64,000 nucleotides of DNA from Fusarium oxysporum f. sp. lycopersici 4287 (Eukaryota > Ascomycota > Sordariomycetes > Hypocreales > Nectriaceae), in assembly GCF_000149955.1 (NCBI RefSeq), contig NC_030997.1, positions 1,534,714 to 1,598,713 on the forward strand. The letters are read 5' to 3'. How positions within the stretch are numbered: position 1 is the first letter of the stretch; every line of letters begins with the position of its first letter. The notes under the pieces were generated by a model. The model ran no database searches. It was not told where the DNA came from and worked only from the letters and a program-made list of their open reading frames with translations. A program made the position numbers and the translations under genes. Of this stretch, positions 35,301 to 46,480 are shown piece after piece.

Positions 35301-38300
35301 CTCAATGGTCAGCGCCCGAGGGATAACAAGGTCTCGGATCTCCACAAGCTTGACAGGTCTTGATCCAGCAATCTCCATGGCGGCTTGGATAGCCATAGCC
35401 ATGTATCCTGACGTCGGGAAGAGAGCCATTCCCTGAAAAGCATGACCGCGAATCCAGGGAAGTTCATTGAGACGGAGGATGTTGCGCCAGCGGATCTCAA
35501 ACTCTGAATCATCTGGAGTGCGACGACCGAGAAGTTCGTGTGGAGCTTTCTCAGCGAGACGGTAACGACGAGAGATTCGGGACTCTTTCCAGTGGACCTT
35601 GTTGTGATTCCACGTGTAAGATGGGAGTCCTTTGATCATCCTTGGCTTGCTGGCTTCAGGTCCATGGATCGCTTTGTAGTACCCAGCAAAGTCTACATGA
35701 GTTCCGAGATAGGCCCAGACGTAGCCGATTCCACCCGAGAATGCTTCGACATCATCGTATCCACGTCTCAGGAACGTAGCATACGGAAGGACGTGACCCA
35801 GAGCAGTCTTCATTGTTTGTGAAGCCGGACCCTTCAGAGCTGGGTGAGGACCGATCTCGAGCGAGAGGCTGAAGGGGCCAGCCCTCCAGAGTGAGCACTC
35901 CAGTGCTTCGGAGAAGAGTACCGGGCGAACCATGTTGTCGATCCAGTACTGCCCCGCCAAAGCCGAAAGATCATCCTCGTCATCAAGCATATCTGCGTTT
36001 CCGTAGACAGAAGAGACCCAGATACAGTTACTGGAAGGAGGGTTGACAGTAATGTTGCAAGCTTTGAGCGACTCAAGATATGGGTCTGCACAAGCTCTCA
36101 TATGATGCGAGTGATAAGCCGTATCAACCTTTAGGAGACGGGCAAAGGTTTTCTGCTCCTCCAGAATCCCCTTCGCTTCCAAGATAGCGTCCTCATCGCC
36201 AGAAATAGTAGCGCTGGACGGAGAGTTGCTCGCAGCAAGGCTAATTCGTCCCTTGAACTGCTCCTGATCGCAGAAGGCTGTTGCGTCTTCAGAGCCCATA
36301 CCCACAGCCATCATGGATCCTGGAGCACCAGATGGTCCAGAGGCGTGTTTGGCGTAGAGACCTCGGTAGTAGGCAATGCGCATTGCATCAGTAGCTGAGA
36401 GTAGACCTGCAGCGTAAACAGCAGAGATCTCGCCTGATGAATGGCCGACGACAGCATCGAAGTGAACACCCGCGGACGCAAGAACATCCACGATTGCGAT
36501 CTGAGTCGCTGTACACAGAGGCTGAGAGATAGCAGCCTCACCAATGCGAGAAGTCTCATCAGATGCCATTAGCTCATCCATGAGAGACCACTTTGGCGCA
36601 TCAGGAATGTCACGCAGAGCATCTTGACACTTCTGTATCGACTCCCGAAACTGAGAAGACGTCTCAATCATGGTTCTACCCATGGATGCCCACTGCGCTC
36701 CCTGGCCGGTGAAGATGCCAAGAATAGCCGGTGGCTCAGAAGATGACCCTGGTGCTTGGATGCCAATCTCAGCACCTGTCTTTGATGTCTCAACAGCTGA
36801 GTCAAGGAACACGAGAAGCTTGTCTCTGGTCTCGCCGGAGAAAAAAGCCCGTCGACTAAAGACGCTTCGGCGGGTCTGTGTGACGAACGCCACGTCTTCC
36901 AGGTTGACATCTGGATTGGCCCGGATGAAGTCGGCGTACTTCCCAACCGTTGTGGCGAGAGAAGACTCAGTCTCGGCAGAGATCACTAGAGGACCAACGA
37001 ACTTCTCAGGCACTGCAGCTGTCTCGGATGCGGCGGGTTCGTAGTTCTCAACAATAGCGTGGACGTTGGTGCCTCCGAAGCCGAAGCTGTTCAGACTGAC
37101 TCGTCTGGGACCGCTGTGGACTTCTGGCCATGGCATTGCTGCAGTAGGAACCTGGAGTCGATCGTAAAAGGGCTTGATGGACGGGTTCAGCGTGTTGAAG
37201 AGTAGATTGGGCGGAATGGTTGCGTTCTGCACTGCCAGAGATGCCTTGAGCAAGCCAGCCAAACCAGCGCAGCCTTCTGTATGACCGATGACCGTCTTGA
37301 TAGAGCCACAGTAAAGCTTCTCCGCATCTTCCGGTGCCGTTGCATCGTCAGCAAAGAATGACTGACGAATAGCGCGTGCCTCAACCGGGTCACCAGCGAG
37401 AGTACCCGTGCCGTGAGCCTCAAAATACTGCGGTCGATCTTTGATAGGATCTAACCCAGCATTTTGATACGTTCGACGGATCAATGCTGACTGTGCCGCT
37501 GCGGAAGGCATAGTGATACCGGTGGTACGACCATCGCTGTTCATACCCGTCTCACGGACGATGCACTCGATGTGATCGCCACAGCGGATAGCTTCGGAAA
37601 GAGGCTTGAGAATGACAGATGCGACACCCTCGCCACGAGCGTAGCCATCGGCTCCAGCATCCCACATTCGACTGCGTGATGTAGGACTCAGCATGTGAAG
37701 CTTAGATTCAGCGACGTAGCCGGCGGCATCAAAGATAAGATTGACACCGATGGCTATAGCGGTGGTTGATTCACCGCTACGAAGAGATTGTGTTGCAAAG
37801 TGTAGTGCTGCGAGTGATGACGAACACGCTGTGTCCATCGTAACTGATGGTCCACGAAGATCAAAGTAGTACGACACCCGGTTTGAGAGAATACTCTTTG
37901 ATGTCCCCGTCGGATGATACCGATTGATAATCTCAGGATCTCTCGACTGAATATCATGATAATCACCCGTCATAACACCCAGATAAACCGCCGTCAAAGA
38001 CCCCTGCATCTCCTCAATAGTATACCCCGCCGCCTCAAGCGATTCATAAACCGTCTCAAGCGTCAATCTCTGCTGCGGATCCATACCATCAGCCTCAGCG
38101 GGGTTGACATTGAAGAACGACGCGTCAAACAAGCGACTGTCTTCTTCGAGAAGGTAGCCTTTGTTGCAGACGTCAGTGGCGCCGTGATGCTCGCCATCTT
38201 TGTTGTAGAAGGCTTCAAGGTTGAGGCGGTCTTTGGGGAAGTCGCGGAGGCAGTCTTTGGGGGATTGGAGGAGGGACCAGAGTTTGGAGGGAGAGGATGC

Positions 38301-38360
38301 GCCGCCGGGAAAGCGGCAGGCTGAGCCGATTACGGCAATGGGCTCGCCTGGGGATGGCAT
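26390..38360 (-). CDS. PKS-NRPS hybrid megasynthase (interrupted by assembly gap)
   Basis: Iterative highly reducing PKS fused to one NRPS module. From ATG 38360 the PKS shows KS (DTACSSS Cys about residue 179, EAHGTGT, GHTEG His about 360), AT (GHSSGE Ser about 641), DH (His about 973, HPGPLD Asp about 1150), C-methyltransferase (LEIGAGTGG about 1418) and a degenerate ER-like region without NADPH motif. KR follows (from about 2092, Tyr about 2234), then ACP. After the N run come C (HHIAMDG, 30253-30233), A (LFTSGSTGTPKG, YGPTEISCC), PCP (GGNSL about 27600) and R. A 52-nt intron at 30612-30663 precedes the C domain. The R domain has TGSTSFLG but Phe (codon 26903-26905) in place of Tyr in YxxxK, indicating Dieckmann-type release of a tetramic acid. 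My hand-read adenylation pocket (D-M-A-L-A-S-C-C-C-K) is tentative. Frame breaks occur near 31370 and through the ACP to the gap edge. Confidence 0.93.
30783..30998. other. Assembly gap (216 N) inside the PKS-NRPS
   Basis: Run of N between the ACP and the ACP-C linker of the megasynthase. The left-flanking bases (on the coding strand, 31370 to 30999) need several single-base frame changes to read as ACP, as expected for poor contig-end sequence. True gap length is unknown. Confidence 0.95.
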
Positions 38361-39056
38361 AGTGATTGGGTAGTGTTGGTTAATGAGTGCAGTGCCGTGC
38401 TGTTGAAGACAAAGTGTATGTCAAAATGTTGAAGGTTTGTTCAGGACGACAGATTACTTGCTGTTTGTCTAAGGTTGCAGTTGATTCACTCGACGGATGT
38501 CATTGATCTTAACTCAAGATCAAAGCAAAGCAGTTTCAACGTAGAACCGTATTGGGAATTTCGTATTCCATCTTCGATCAGATCGATGCGGCATCAGCTC
38601 CCGCGCCGCCTCACACCTTTCGGTATCGGCCAAACAGGCTTGTGCTTACGTCGAGTGCCGTGTGTAGTGTGGAGCATATTCCGGAGGTGGCCGTTGGCCA
38701 ACCGGGATGGATCAATATCCCGAGCAAGGGTATGGATCCTCCAACGGGGCAGATTCCGGGGAGTGCGGAGAAAGGTCCTGTAGTGGATGCCGGCTTACGG
38801 TGTTGATTGCTCGGAACGAGGCAGTTGTGTTTCGCGCAGTTTCCAGGGAACAGGTTGTATGGTGGCAATGGAATGCGAGCGTTCGTGATCAAAACAGTCT
38901 TCACTGGCCGACGAGTATCTACTGTCAGAGATGCGACGTCTCCCGTAGTTGATTGATCTGCGATCTCAAATCTGTTCAAACTATCTCACTGCGGCAGTGT
39001 TTGCAGTCTCACTCACTCACACATCACTATTGTCGTCGTCGTCGACTACCTTCATC
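38361..39056. promoter_or_regulatory. Bidirectional promoter: PKS-NRPS and trans-ER
   Basis: About 700 bp between divergent start codons at 38360 and 39057, the same head-to-head arrangement seen for many PKS-NRPS/trans-ER pairs. It contains a CGGAGAAAGG element at 38766, and several CGG or CCG triplets nearby (38675-38760) of the kind bound by Zn2Cys6 regulators. Co-regulation of synthase and reductase is inferred. Confidence 0.65.
38766..38773 (+). promoter_or_regulatory. Candidate regulator site CGGAGAAA
   Basis: CGGAGAAA lies 284 bp before the trans-ER start and about 406 bp before the PKS-NRPS start. It matches the first seven bases of the motif that recurs in the other cluster promoters. 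Confidence 0.4.
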
Positions 39057-40281
39057 ATGGCAGTCCAATCAATCATCTCCCGTCAAACCCTACCCGCTAC
39101 TACAAAGAGCCCTCAAAGTCCAAGGCGCAGGAACAGTCACTCTCNNNNNNNNNNNNNNNNNNNNNNNNNNNNNNNNNNNNNNNNNNNNNNNNNNNNNNNN
39201 NNNNNNNNNNNNNNNNNNNNNNNNNNNNNNNNNNNNNNNNNNNNNNNNNNNNNNNNNNNNNNNNNNNNNNNNNNNNNNNNNNNNNNNNNNNNNNNNNNNN
39301 NNNNNNNNNNNNNNNNNNNNNNNNNNNNNNNNNCGGCGCAACGTGGGGCTGCGATTTCGCTGGTGAAGTCGTCACTGCAGGACCTCTGACAAACAAATTC
39401 AAGCCAGGTGATCGTGTTGGCGGTGCTTGTGCTGGTAATCGGTCTGATAATCCGAGTAATGGTGGTTTTGCAGAGTATGTCAGTGTTCCGGAGATGTTGT
39501 TGCTCAGGCTTCCGGACTGGATGAGCTTTGAGCAGGGTGCGACATTGGGTGTTGGCTTATTGACTGTTGGTTTGTCGCTGTATCATACAATGAAGCTTCC
39601 CCTTCCTTACTCGGGTGAAGCGAGGGATCAGTATATCCTGATCTACGGTGGTGGAACGGCTACTGGGGGTTTGGCCATTCAAGCCGCCAAGCTGTAAGTT
39701 CATCGTGCTTGCACTGTGAGTCTAAGCTGATGATATTCAGATCTGGCTTGAAGCCCATCACAACCTGTTCGCCAGGAAAGTTCGAGCACGTCAAGTCTCT
39801 AGGCGCCGTAGAAGCCTTCGATTACCGCTCTCCATCCTGCGCGTCAGACATCCGCACCTTCACACATGACAGTCTAGAGTACGTTCTTGACTGCATCACC
39901 GAAAGCAGCAGCATGAAAATCTGCTACGCTGCCATTGGAAGCCACGGCGGTAACTACATCGGCCTAGACCAATTCCCCATTCGTGGACATACGCGTCGCG
40001 ACGTTCGTCCAGGCTGGGTTCTCGCGTGGACAGCGCTAGGTAAACCTGTTGATTGGAGAAAGCCATATCGTCGAGAAGCAAGACCCAAGGATAAGGCGTT
40101 TGCGGAGAGATGGGCGCCTATTGCACAGAAGCTACTGGATTCTAAGGATATTGTGACACATCCTACTGAGGTTAGTGATGAGGGGTTGGCGGGTGTCGCA
40201 AAGGGAGCCGAGAGGGTGAAGATGGGAACTGCTGGTGGCAAGAAGCTGATATACCGTGTTGTTGCACCCTCGACATCTTAA
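39057..40281 (+). CDS. Trans-acting enoyl reductase (partly hidden by gap)
   Basis: Medium-chain zinc-independent alcohol-dehydrogenase-type enoyl reductase that works in trans on PKSs lacking a functional ER, as TenC, ApdC and LovC do. After the N run the readable protein has WGCDFAGEVV, FKPGDRVGG, GGFAEYVSV, then the NADPH loop YGGGTATGGLAIQAAKL. A 47-nt intron (39694-39740) follows, then the C-terminal half with GGNYIGLDQFP. Start ATG 39057 begins MAVQSIIS, but before the gap the conserved continuation (ALKVQGAGTVTL) lies in another frame, so an indel is present in the contig end. It is divergent from the PKS-NRPS, whose own ER region is degenerate; partnership is strongly expected. Confidence 0.88.
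39145..39333. other. Assembly gap (189 N) inside the trans-ER gene
   Basis: Run of N that removes part of the N-terminal catalytic domain. The bases just before it appear to carry a frame change, as at the other gap. Confidence 0.95.
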
Positions 40282-41245
40282 TGTAGGCGTATTTATAAGA
40301 GTTCTATCGTTCTGTTTTTTTTTTTTAGCAATTTCTTTATCGGTCTCGACTTGGTTCAGATTGGCAATCTGTCTGTGACGCGTCGCGTTGTTTGTAATCG
40401 CGACACACTAGAGTCAAAGGTTGTGTATCTATTTTTAGCAACGCCAGATCTTGCAAAACTCTCTTGCTTAACATCACTTGCCTCTGCGAATTAACTAGAT
40501 CAAATACATGCAAAGTGTTTCAATGGGGTTTTCTACATGAGTAGTTGAGGATCCTTCATAATCGACTGTTGCCAGTAGTTCCTATCAAATTTCCTTTACA
40601 TTGGATACATAAGATTTTACAATTAATTTCTTCCTACACATCTGGCCCACGTTGTGGTCATCTTGCCAACTTCAATACCATTGAGATACCATAGTTAATC
40701 AAAAAATTAACAACCTGAATTCTATAATAAATTTTTACATCAACACTAATTAAGTTCTACGCACTTCAAACCTTGCATTTGCTTGTTTGTTCTCAATTAC
40801 CCTACAGACACAATGACGTCACATTCGACAAATAAAAAATGCAGTAAGATGACTAAAAATTGCACTAAGCCTATCAGCGCTCGTTGTTAGATTCTACCGC
40901 GGGCGTAGATCAGCAGCCCATTTCTGCCTGCAGCTCGTCACAAGCGTTCAGCGAAGGACGGAGTAAATCTCCGCTGGAGTGGAGAATCTCCGGGCTCGGC
41001 CCCGCAACGGCGAGGTGGATACGTCCACCCCGGTCTCACTGTATTCACCGGGTTTTTGGCAGACCTCCCATCCGCTGTTCACATGTCTCATACAATTTGT
41101 GTTGCTCATTGCACTTTCTTCCTTTCTCACCACCAAGCATTCATACATCCCAAAACCTTTCATCTTTCACTCATACCAATGACGTTTGGCTGCCCCTACG
41201 TCGTCGCCATCCCTCTTCGCGCTGAAGTCCCCAACTCTGTCCAAC
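40282..41245. other. Intergenic, promoter of first P450
   Basis: Downstream of the trans-ER stop there is a poly-T run at 40316-40326 and an AT-rich 3' region to about 40860. The last 300 bp form the promoter of the P450 at 41246, with two CGGAGATT-type elements described separately. No other gene is supported. Confidence 0.5.
40959..40992. promoter_or_regulatory. Paired candidate regulator sites in P450 promoter
   Basis: CGGAGTAAATCTCCG (40959-40973) is an inverted repeat of CGGAG around five bases. It is followed at 40981 by GGAGAATCTCCGG, itself near-palindromic. Both contain AATCTCCG, the complement of CGGAGATT. They lie about 255-285 bp before the start of the P450 at 41246. Confidence 0.6.
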
Positions 41246-42861
41246 ATGTCATCTCGTCTCTCCGCGATTTCACTCGCAGCGTTCTACGGTCTTGTAATTC
41301 TCTACTTCCTAAACAGACTATGGGATCATATCAGCTACTCAATCAAGACGAAGAAGTACAAATGCGGACCTCTCAAGACCTATCCCCATTGGGATCCCAT
41401 CTGGGGCATTGACTTTGTTCTCTCCATGAGCCGTGCTTTCAAAGAGCATCGGTGGTTATCTTGGATGGAGGAGACATGGTCTGCGCAAGGAACTAAGACT
41501 TTCAAGGCGAGGTTTCTGGGGATGAGAATGGTGTATTCGTCTGAGATGGAGAATATGAAGGCGATGAGTACATCGCAGTGGGAGGAGTTTGTTCTTGAGC
41601 CCATTCGTGTGGATAATGGTGTTGCGACGCCGTTTACTGGGAAAGGTGTTAGTACGGCAGATGGTGAGTTCTGGCATTATAGCCGGGGTATCATCAAGCC
41701 GTATTTTGAGAGACAGGCATTTGCCAATGTCGCGAGATTGAAACCGTTCACGGATAAGATGTTGGACCTCATTCCCACCAACGGCGACACCTTTGACATG
41801 CAGGTTCTGACAAGACGATGGGTAAGTCGCATCTGCTCAATGCGAACGAAACTGACTTGGTTTGAACAGTTTCTTGACACGTCAACTGAGTTTCTTTTCG
41901 GAAAGTCCCGCGACTGTCTCACTTATCCTGAGCGCGAAGACGTAATGCTCGCCATGGTCGACATCATGCGCGGTGCACGCGTCCGTCTTACCATGAGTAA
42001 ATTCATGTTTCTCCACCGAGACCCAAAATGGTATGAGAGTATTCGCTTCGTGCACGACTTTATGAATGAGTACATCGACCAAGCCTACGATGAACTGCAC
42101 CTGCGAAAAGAACAAGGTGAGAAGTTTGCTGACAAGCCTGAGCGAACCGACTTGCTCTGGGATATGGTGCAGAAGATCCCTTCTGAGGATAGAATTCTTC
42201 TCAGAGATCAGATCACTGCTGTTTGGGTCCCGAGTAATGAGACTACGAGTATTCATATCTCGAATGCTATTTATCAGCTTGCTAGACATCCGGATGCTTG
42301 GGAGAAGTTACAGAAGGAGGTCCTTGATCTCGGTGATGAGGAACTCACCTTCTCTAAGCTTCGCGGGATGAAGTACATGAATTGGGTCATCAATGAAAGT
42401 AAGTCAGATCGGCCTTTAGAAGCCTCTTACTTATCATTTCAGCACACCGAACTATCCCAAATGGCATCCAAATGATCCGTGTCGCAGCCCACGACACAAC
42501 CCTCCCCCGTGGCGGAGGCCCAGACGGCAAACAGCCCATCTTCTGCGCCAAAGGTGACATCGTCCATTGCAACCGCTATCTGATGCATCGTGACCCTGAC
42601 TACTGGGGCAAAGATGCAGCAGAGTTTAGACCAGAACGATGGGACGGTCTCCGTCCTCTTTGGCACTTCGTCCCTTTCGGTGGTGGTCCCAGAATTTGCC
42701 CTGCTCATATTCTTGTTGCTACTGAGACGGCTTATGTTTTGACGAGGTTTTGTCAGAAGTTCAAGGGTATTGAGGCGAGGGATGAGAGGGTATATGTTCC
42801 TGTTATGAGAGTTGGGCCTAGTAGTTTGAATGGTATCAAAATCGCTGTCACCCCGAGGTAA
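41246..42861 (+). CDS. Cytochrome P450 (CYP52-like), cluster P450 A
   Basis: Haem-thiolate monooxygenase of about 507 aa in three exons (41246-41821, 41870-42398, 42443-42861). An N-terminal membrane anchor ([16 protein letters not shown]) precedes [10 protein letters not shown]. The I-helix reads PSNETTS with the usual Glu-Thr pair, then FRPERWDG, then the haem ligand motif [10 protein letters not shown]. The sequence style, including [12 protein letters not shown] and [11 protein letters not shown], is that of alkane/fatty-acid-hydroxylase-like CYP52 relatives. The P450 at 54262 shares both intron positions and has a second exon of exactly the same length (529 nt), so the two are duplicates. 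The first intron (41822-41869) is a multiple of three and open, which could mislead gene callers. A role in polyketide-chain oxidation or pyridone ring formation is possible. Confidence 0.9.
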
Positions 42862-43032
42862 AGCTTTGAAGGGATAAGGTTGGGGCGACGACTGTCTGGG
42901 AGGATATGTCATTGATCATCACGAGAATCAAACAAGCTTGTACTTGGGTAGTTACATTATGAAAATCATAATCAATGAGCTCTAGATGCTTCATCATCAA
43001 TGAGAGACAAAAGTGATTCAAATGACATCATC

Positions 43033-44065
43033 CTACTTCTGACTCAATATCTCCCCAAAGACCTTTTGAGTATGCTCGAAAACCTTAAGAGGCCATCCTT
43101 CCCTCTCCATAGGACCCAAAACCTTACCATCCGTAACTGTGCTCCCGTCACTCAAGACACGATAGAAACCACTACACGACCCATAGCAGGCTGCTTGATC
43201 AGTAACATCTACAACTGCAGAACAAATCATTTCTCTGCTTGGATATCTCCCACTCAGAGCATACTCAGCTTGCTGACGCCCACATTCTTCCTCAGACATA
43301 GCTATGAATCGATAAACAGGCAGAGCGATCTTCCCAGCTAGTACACCAACTATCCCAGCGCTCTGTAGTAAATCAGATAGAAAGGTAGTCGCCACCCAAC
43401 CAGGATGCACATGCAACCAAGACAACTTTGGGTAGTGAGAAGCCAAGTACATAAAGACAAGACTGTGCAATGTAGTGACCTGATTTACCGCCCTCGGAGC
43501 TGTATAGCTACCTTTCTTGCGCAATCCAATGTCCCCGTCATTGGTAAATAGTGGACCCTCATGACCCCCAGCTAGGACGGAGAGAACCCGTGGGTGGGGT
43601 GCTTGCATGAGCATGGGGAGTAAGCGTTCGATAAGACGCATGCGGATGTAAAAGGATAGAGCAAAACAAAGATCAAGCTTCTCCTCAGTATCTGTGGAGT
43701 AAGTCAGCAAAGCATAAACTCCACAAAACGGGTGTCTTACAATGGGGTCCACCGAACGCCAAAGATCCAGGACTCATAAACAACAAATCCACATGTTTCT
43801 CCAAGTTCATAATCCTCTCACAAACACCTTCAATACCTTTGATAAGCGAGACCTCAGCTTCGACGAATTGGATCGCAGCGTTTGGGTTGTATTCGTTTAG
43901 AAGTGCGAGTTCACCCGCAAACCTCGCTTTCGACCGACCAATAATGTAGAACCGTGGATTAGGCAAAGCCCGGGTAAGAGCCTTGAGAGTAGCGAGACCG
44001 ATGCCCCTCGTTGCCCCTACGAAAACTGCCACGAAGGATTGGGGGGCGGGGTGTGATGACGACAT
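43033..44065 (-). CDS. Short-chain dehydrogenase/reductase, cluster SDR
   Basis: SDR of about 327 aa in two exons (44065-43741 and 43691-43033; 49-nt intron 43692-43740). The cofactor loop VGATRGIGLATLKAL is at residues 16-30. The motif following strand beta-4 reads LFMSPG instead of NNAG, and the catalytic Ser is probably in VLSVLAGG. The usual YxxxK is replaced by YTAPR within SYTAPRAVNQVTTLHSL, as in a subgroup of fungal SDRs lacking the Lys. It is convergent with P450 A and divergent from P450 B. In leporin biosynthesis an SDR (LepF) reduces the ketone to the alcohol that dehydrates to the quinone methide; a like role is plausible here but unproven. Confidence 0.82.
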
Positions 44066-44256
44066 TCTGTGCTGACGGGGTGCTTATCGTCTGATATGGA
44101 CAGCTATTCTAATCCTTATTCTGAACTGAAATTCCTCCGCCTTTTTACAGATGAAAGGGAATACGACGCGAGACCGAAGTGCGTGGCGAGATAGAACTCG
44201 GGATATCGTTTTCCAGTACGCGGTCTATACGAGGTACGCTACCCGATGTGATAAGG

Positions 44257-44308
44257 ATTCTCCGGCCGATACATGTTTGCAGCGACCGGCCCGGGCGGCA
44301 CGGAGAAT
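44257..44308. promoter_or_regulatory. Inverted pair of candidate regulator sites
   Basis: ATTCTCCG (44257-44264) and CGGAGAAT (44301-44308) are exact inverted copies separated by 36 bp, in the 456-bp divergent promoter of the SDR (start 44065) and P450 B (start 44522). They match the motif found in the other cluster promoters. Confidence 0.6.
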
Positions 44309-44521
44309 TAGAGCTAGTTTAGCACGGGTCAGTGCCGTTAGTGTGGCATCCACGGCGCCTACTATACTGATGGTCAGTAGTCATGTCAAAGGCATCGAGG
44401 GGTAGTGCTATAGCTTAGAAAGTGATCTTGTAGATTGAACGAATTGGCCCTGCTCAACAATTGTTTCTGTATCACTTGTAAATACAAGTTCGCTGAGATT
44501 ACAAACCCCACGAACCTTACC

Positions 44522-46158
44522 ATGAATCAGCTCAGCATGGACTGGGAGCTTGTCGCCTCCACCTGGCAGACAGCTTCACCAGCCTCACGAGTAATCGTCA
44601 CCCTCAGTACCCTCTCACTCACAGCCCTTCTCATCTCAATCATCTACGAACTCTACTTCGCCCCCCTCTCCAAATTCCCCGGCCCAAAACTATGCGCCAT
44701 CTCCCGCATCCCCCATCTCATAGCAACAGCCAGCGGCCATCAACTCCCCTGGCTCATTAATCTCCACAACAAATACGGCGGCGTTGTTCGCATCGCCCCA
44801 GATGCTCTCACATTCACTGATGAGCGCGCCTGGGCTGACATCTGCGGTGCATCAAAAGCTGCTAAAGATGGAATGGCGAAAGATCCTCGTCTTGCGGCTT
44901 TGGTGGGTGGTGATTTGGTGAATCCGGATCCTGCGAAGCCGAGATCGCAGCAGACTCATAGTATTATGAGAAAGGCGATGGTTCCGGCGCTGAAGAGGGA
45001 GAATGTTAAGAAACTTGAGAGTATGATTAATGGGCATATTGAGGAGTACCTCTCTGCTCTACAGAAGGCTAGTGAAAGGAAGGAAGCTGTTGATATGCGC
45101 GACATGAACAGTTTTCTCATCTGTGATCTCATCGCAGATCTCTTCCTCGGCGAATCACTTCACTTGTTCACAGACCCAGAGTTCATCCCCTGGGTTCACT
45201 CTTTCGATCGCTTCGCACGAGGCGTTACCATCCTCGCTGTTCTTAACCGCTTTCCCTTCTTACATAAATTCCTCCTCTTTGCCGTCCATCGCTGGGGAAG
45301 TGGTGAACGCGAATCTTTCATGGCACCCATCTTTGCACGCTTTGATCGTCGTGTTGCTCTCACTTCAGCTCGACATGACATGCTGCAAATGGTTCTAGAT
45401 GGAGATTCAGAGGGTACAGGACGTCAAGGAACCATGCCTCTTGACCTTCTACGAGAGTTTGCACCATTCTTGATGCTAGGTGGATGTGAGGCTATGCCTA
45501 CTGTTCTTACTGGTTTTGTCTACTTCGTCTTTCGCAAGACGAGTGCGGATATCAGGAAGAAGCTTCTGGAAGAGGTTCGCGGAGCTTTCTCCAGTGATTC
45601 TGATATCACAATGGACAGGATAAGCCAGTCACAGAAAGATCTTCCTTACCTCGAAGCATGTCTTCAAGAGTCTATCCGCTGCTACTCACCCGCTGCAACC
45701 GGCACCGATCGTGTAGTACCTACATCTGGAGCTCAAATCGCAGGTCATTTTGTGCCCGGTAACACAGTCGTCATGATGTTGCACCAAGTGACCTACTCAG
45801 TCAAGCACAATTTTTCCAGAGCATTGGAGTATGTACCCGAAAGATGGCTTCCTGAAGGAAAGGGTCGGCCTCAGGATTGTATCGATGATGTGAGAGGCAG
45901 TGTACATCCGTTCTCGGTTGGCCCGCAGTCTTGCTTCGGACAAGAGTGAGTTTCACTATTTCATGAGCTTCATTAAGACATATACTAACAACCTACAGAC
46001 TGAGTTTTTATGTATTGCGGCTGGCGTTGTGTAAACTTTTGTATCGCTTTGATATTGAGCTTACGCCTGAGTCTGAGAATTGGGTAGAAGGGCAACTCAC
46101 ATTTGGTACAAGGTCAAAGCCTCCACTGATGGCATATGTCAAGAAAGCATCACTTTAG
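44522..46158 (+). CDS. Cytochrome P450, cluster P450 B
   Basis: P450 of about 527 aa in two exons (44522-45945 and 45999-46158). Features are a membrane anchor (residues 20-45), the FPGPKLCAISRIP hinge, ESIRCYSP (ExxR), PERWLPEG and the haem motif FSVGPQSCFGQ, split near the exon junction. The family is that of isotrichodermin/benzoate-type fungal P450s that often tailor metabolites. The I-helix reads GGCEAMPT: Ala (codon 45491-45493) stands where nearly all monooxygenases have the proton-relay Thr. P450s such as EryF with this change use a substrate hydroxyl in its place, so unusual chemistry such as ring expansion or dehydrogenation is conceivable. I chose ATG 44522, which directly precedes the membrane anchor. 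Confidence 0.88.
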
Positions 46159-46480
46159 ATGGCTAGAAATGTGGATATTCATCACTATTGTCTGAGAAAC
46201 TTTTATTCGAAAAGAGGTGATATTCAAATCTTTGGCCCGTAGGACTGGCCTCCCTCTGGTAGATACAGGACAGAGACAGTGATGCCTTGGAGCTACCCCG
46301 AATTTACGATTTTGTGGAACCAGAGGCTGTTTTGAGTGACCCAAGCCCCAGTGGTCTACCAGAAGAAGTGTACAAGGTCACTTTTAGTGTTTTGGAGAAA
46401 CCCTGGACTGATTCGTCAAGCTCGCAGAGCCTTGCTGTTATGATAGTAATTCTTGTATTATAGTTCACAAAGTGGCCAAA
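46159..46480. other. Convergent intergenic region
   Basis: About 320 bp between the stops of P450 B and P450 C, presumably holding both terminators. No gene or motif is seen. Confidence 0.4.

Noticed and set aside
26390..38360. Reading the PKS (31320-38360) and NRPS (26390-30556) frames as two separate genes
   Set aside because: The KR-ACP junction, ACP pieces, gap, ACP-C linker and a 52-nt intron lie in order between them on one strand. The split is explained by the N run and local indels.
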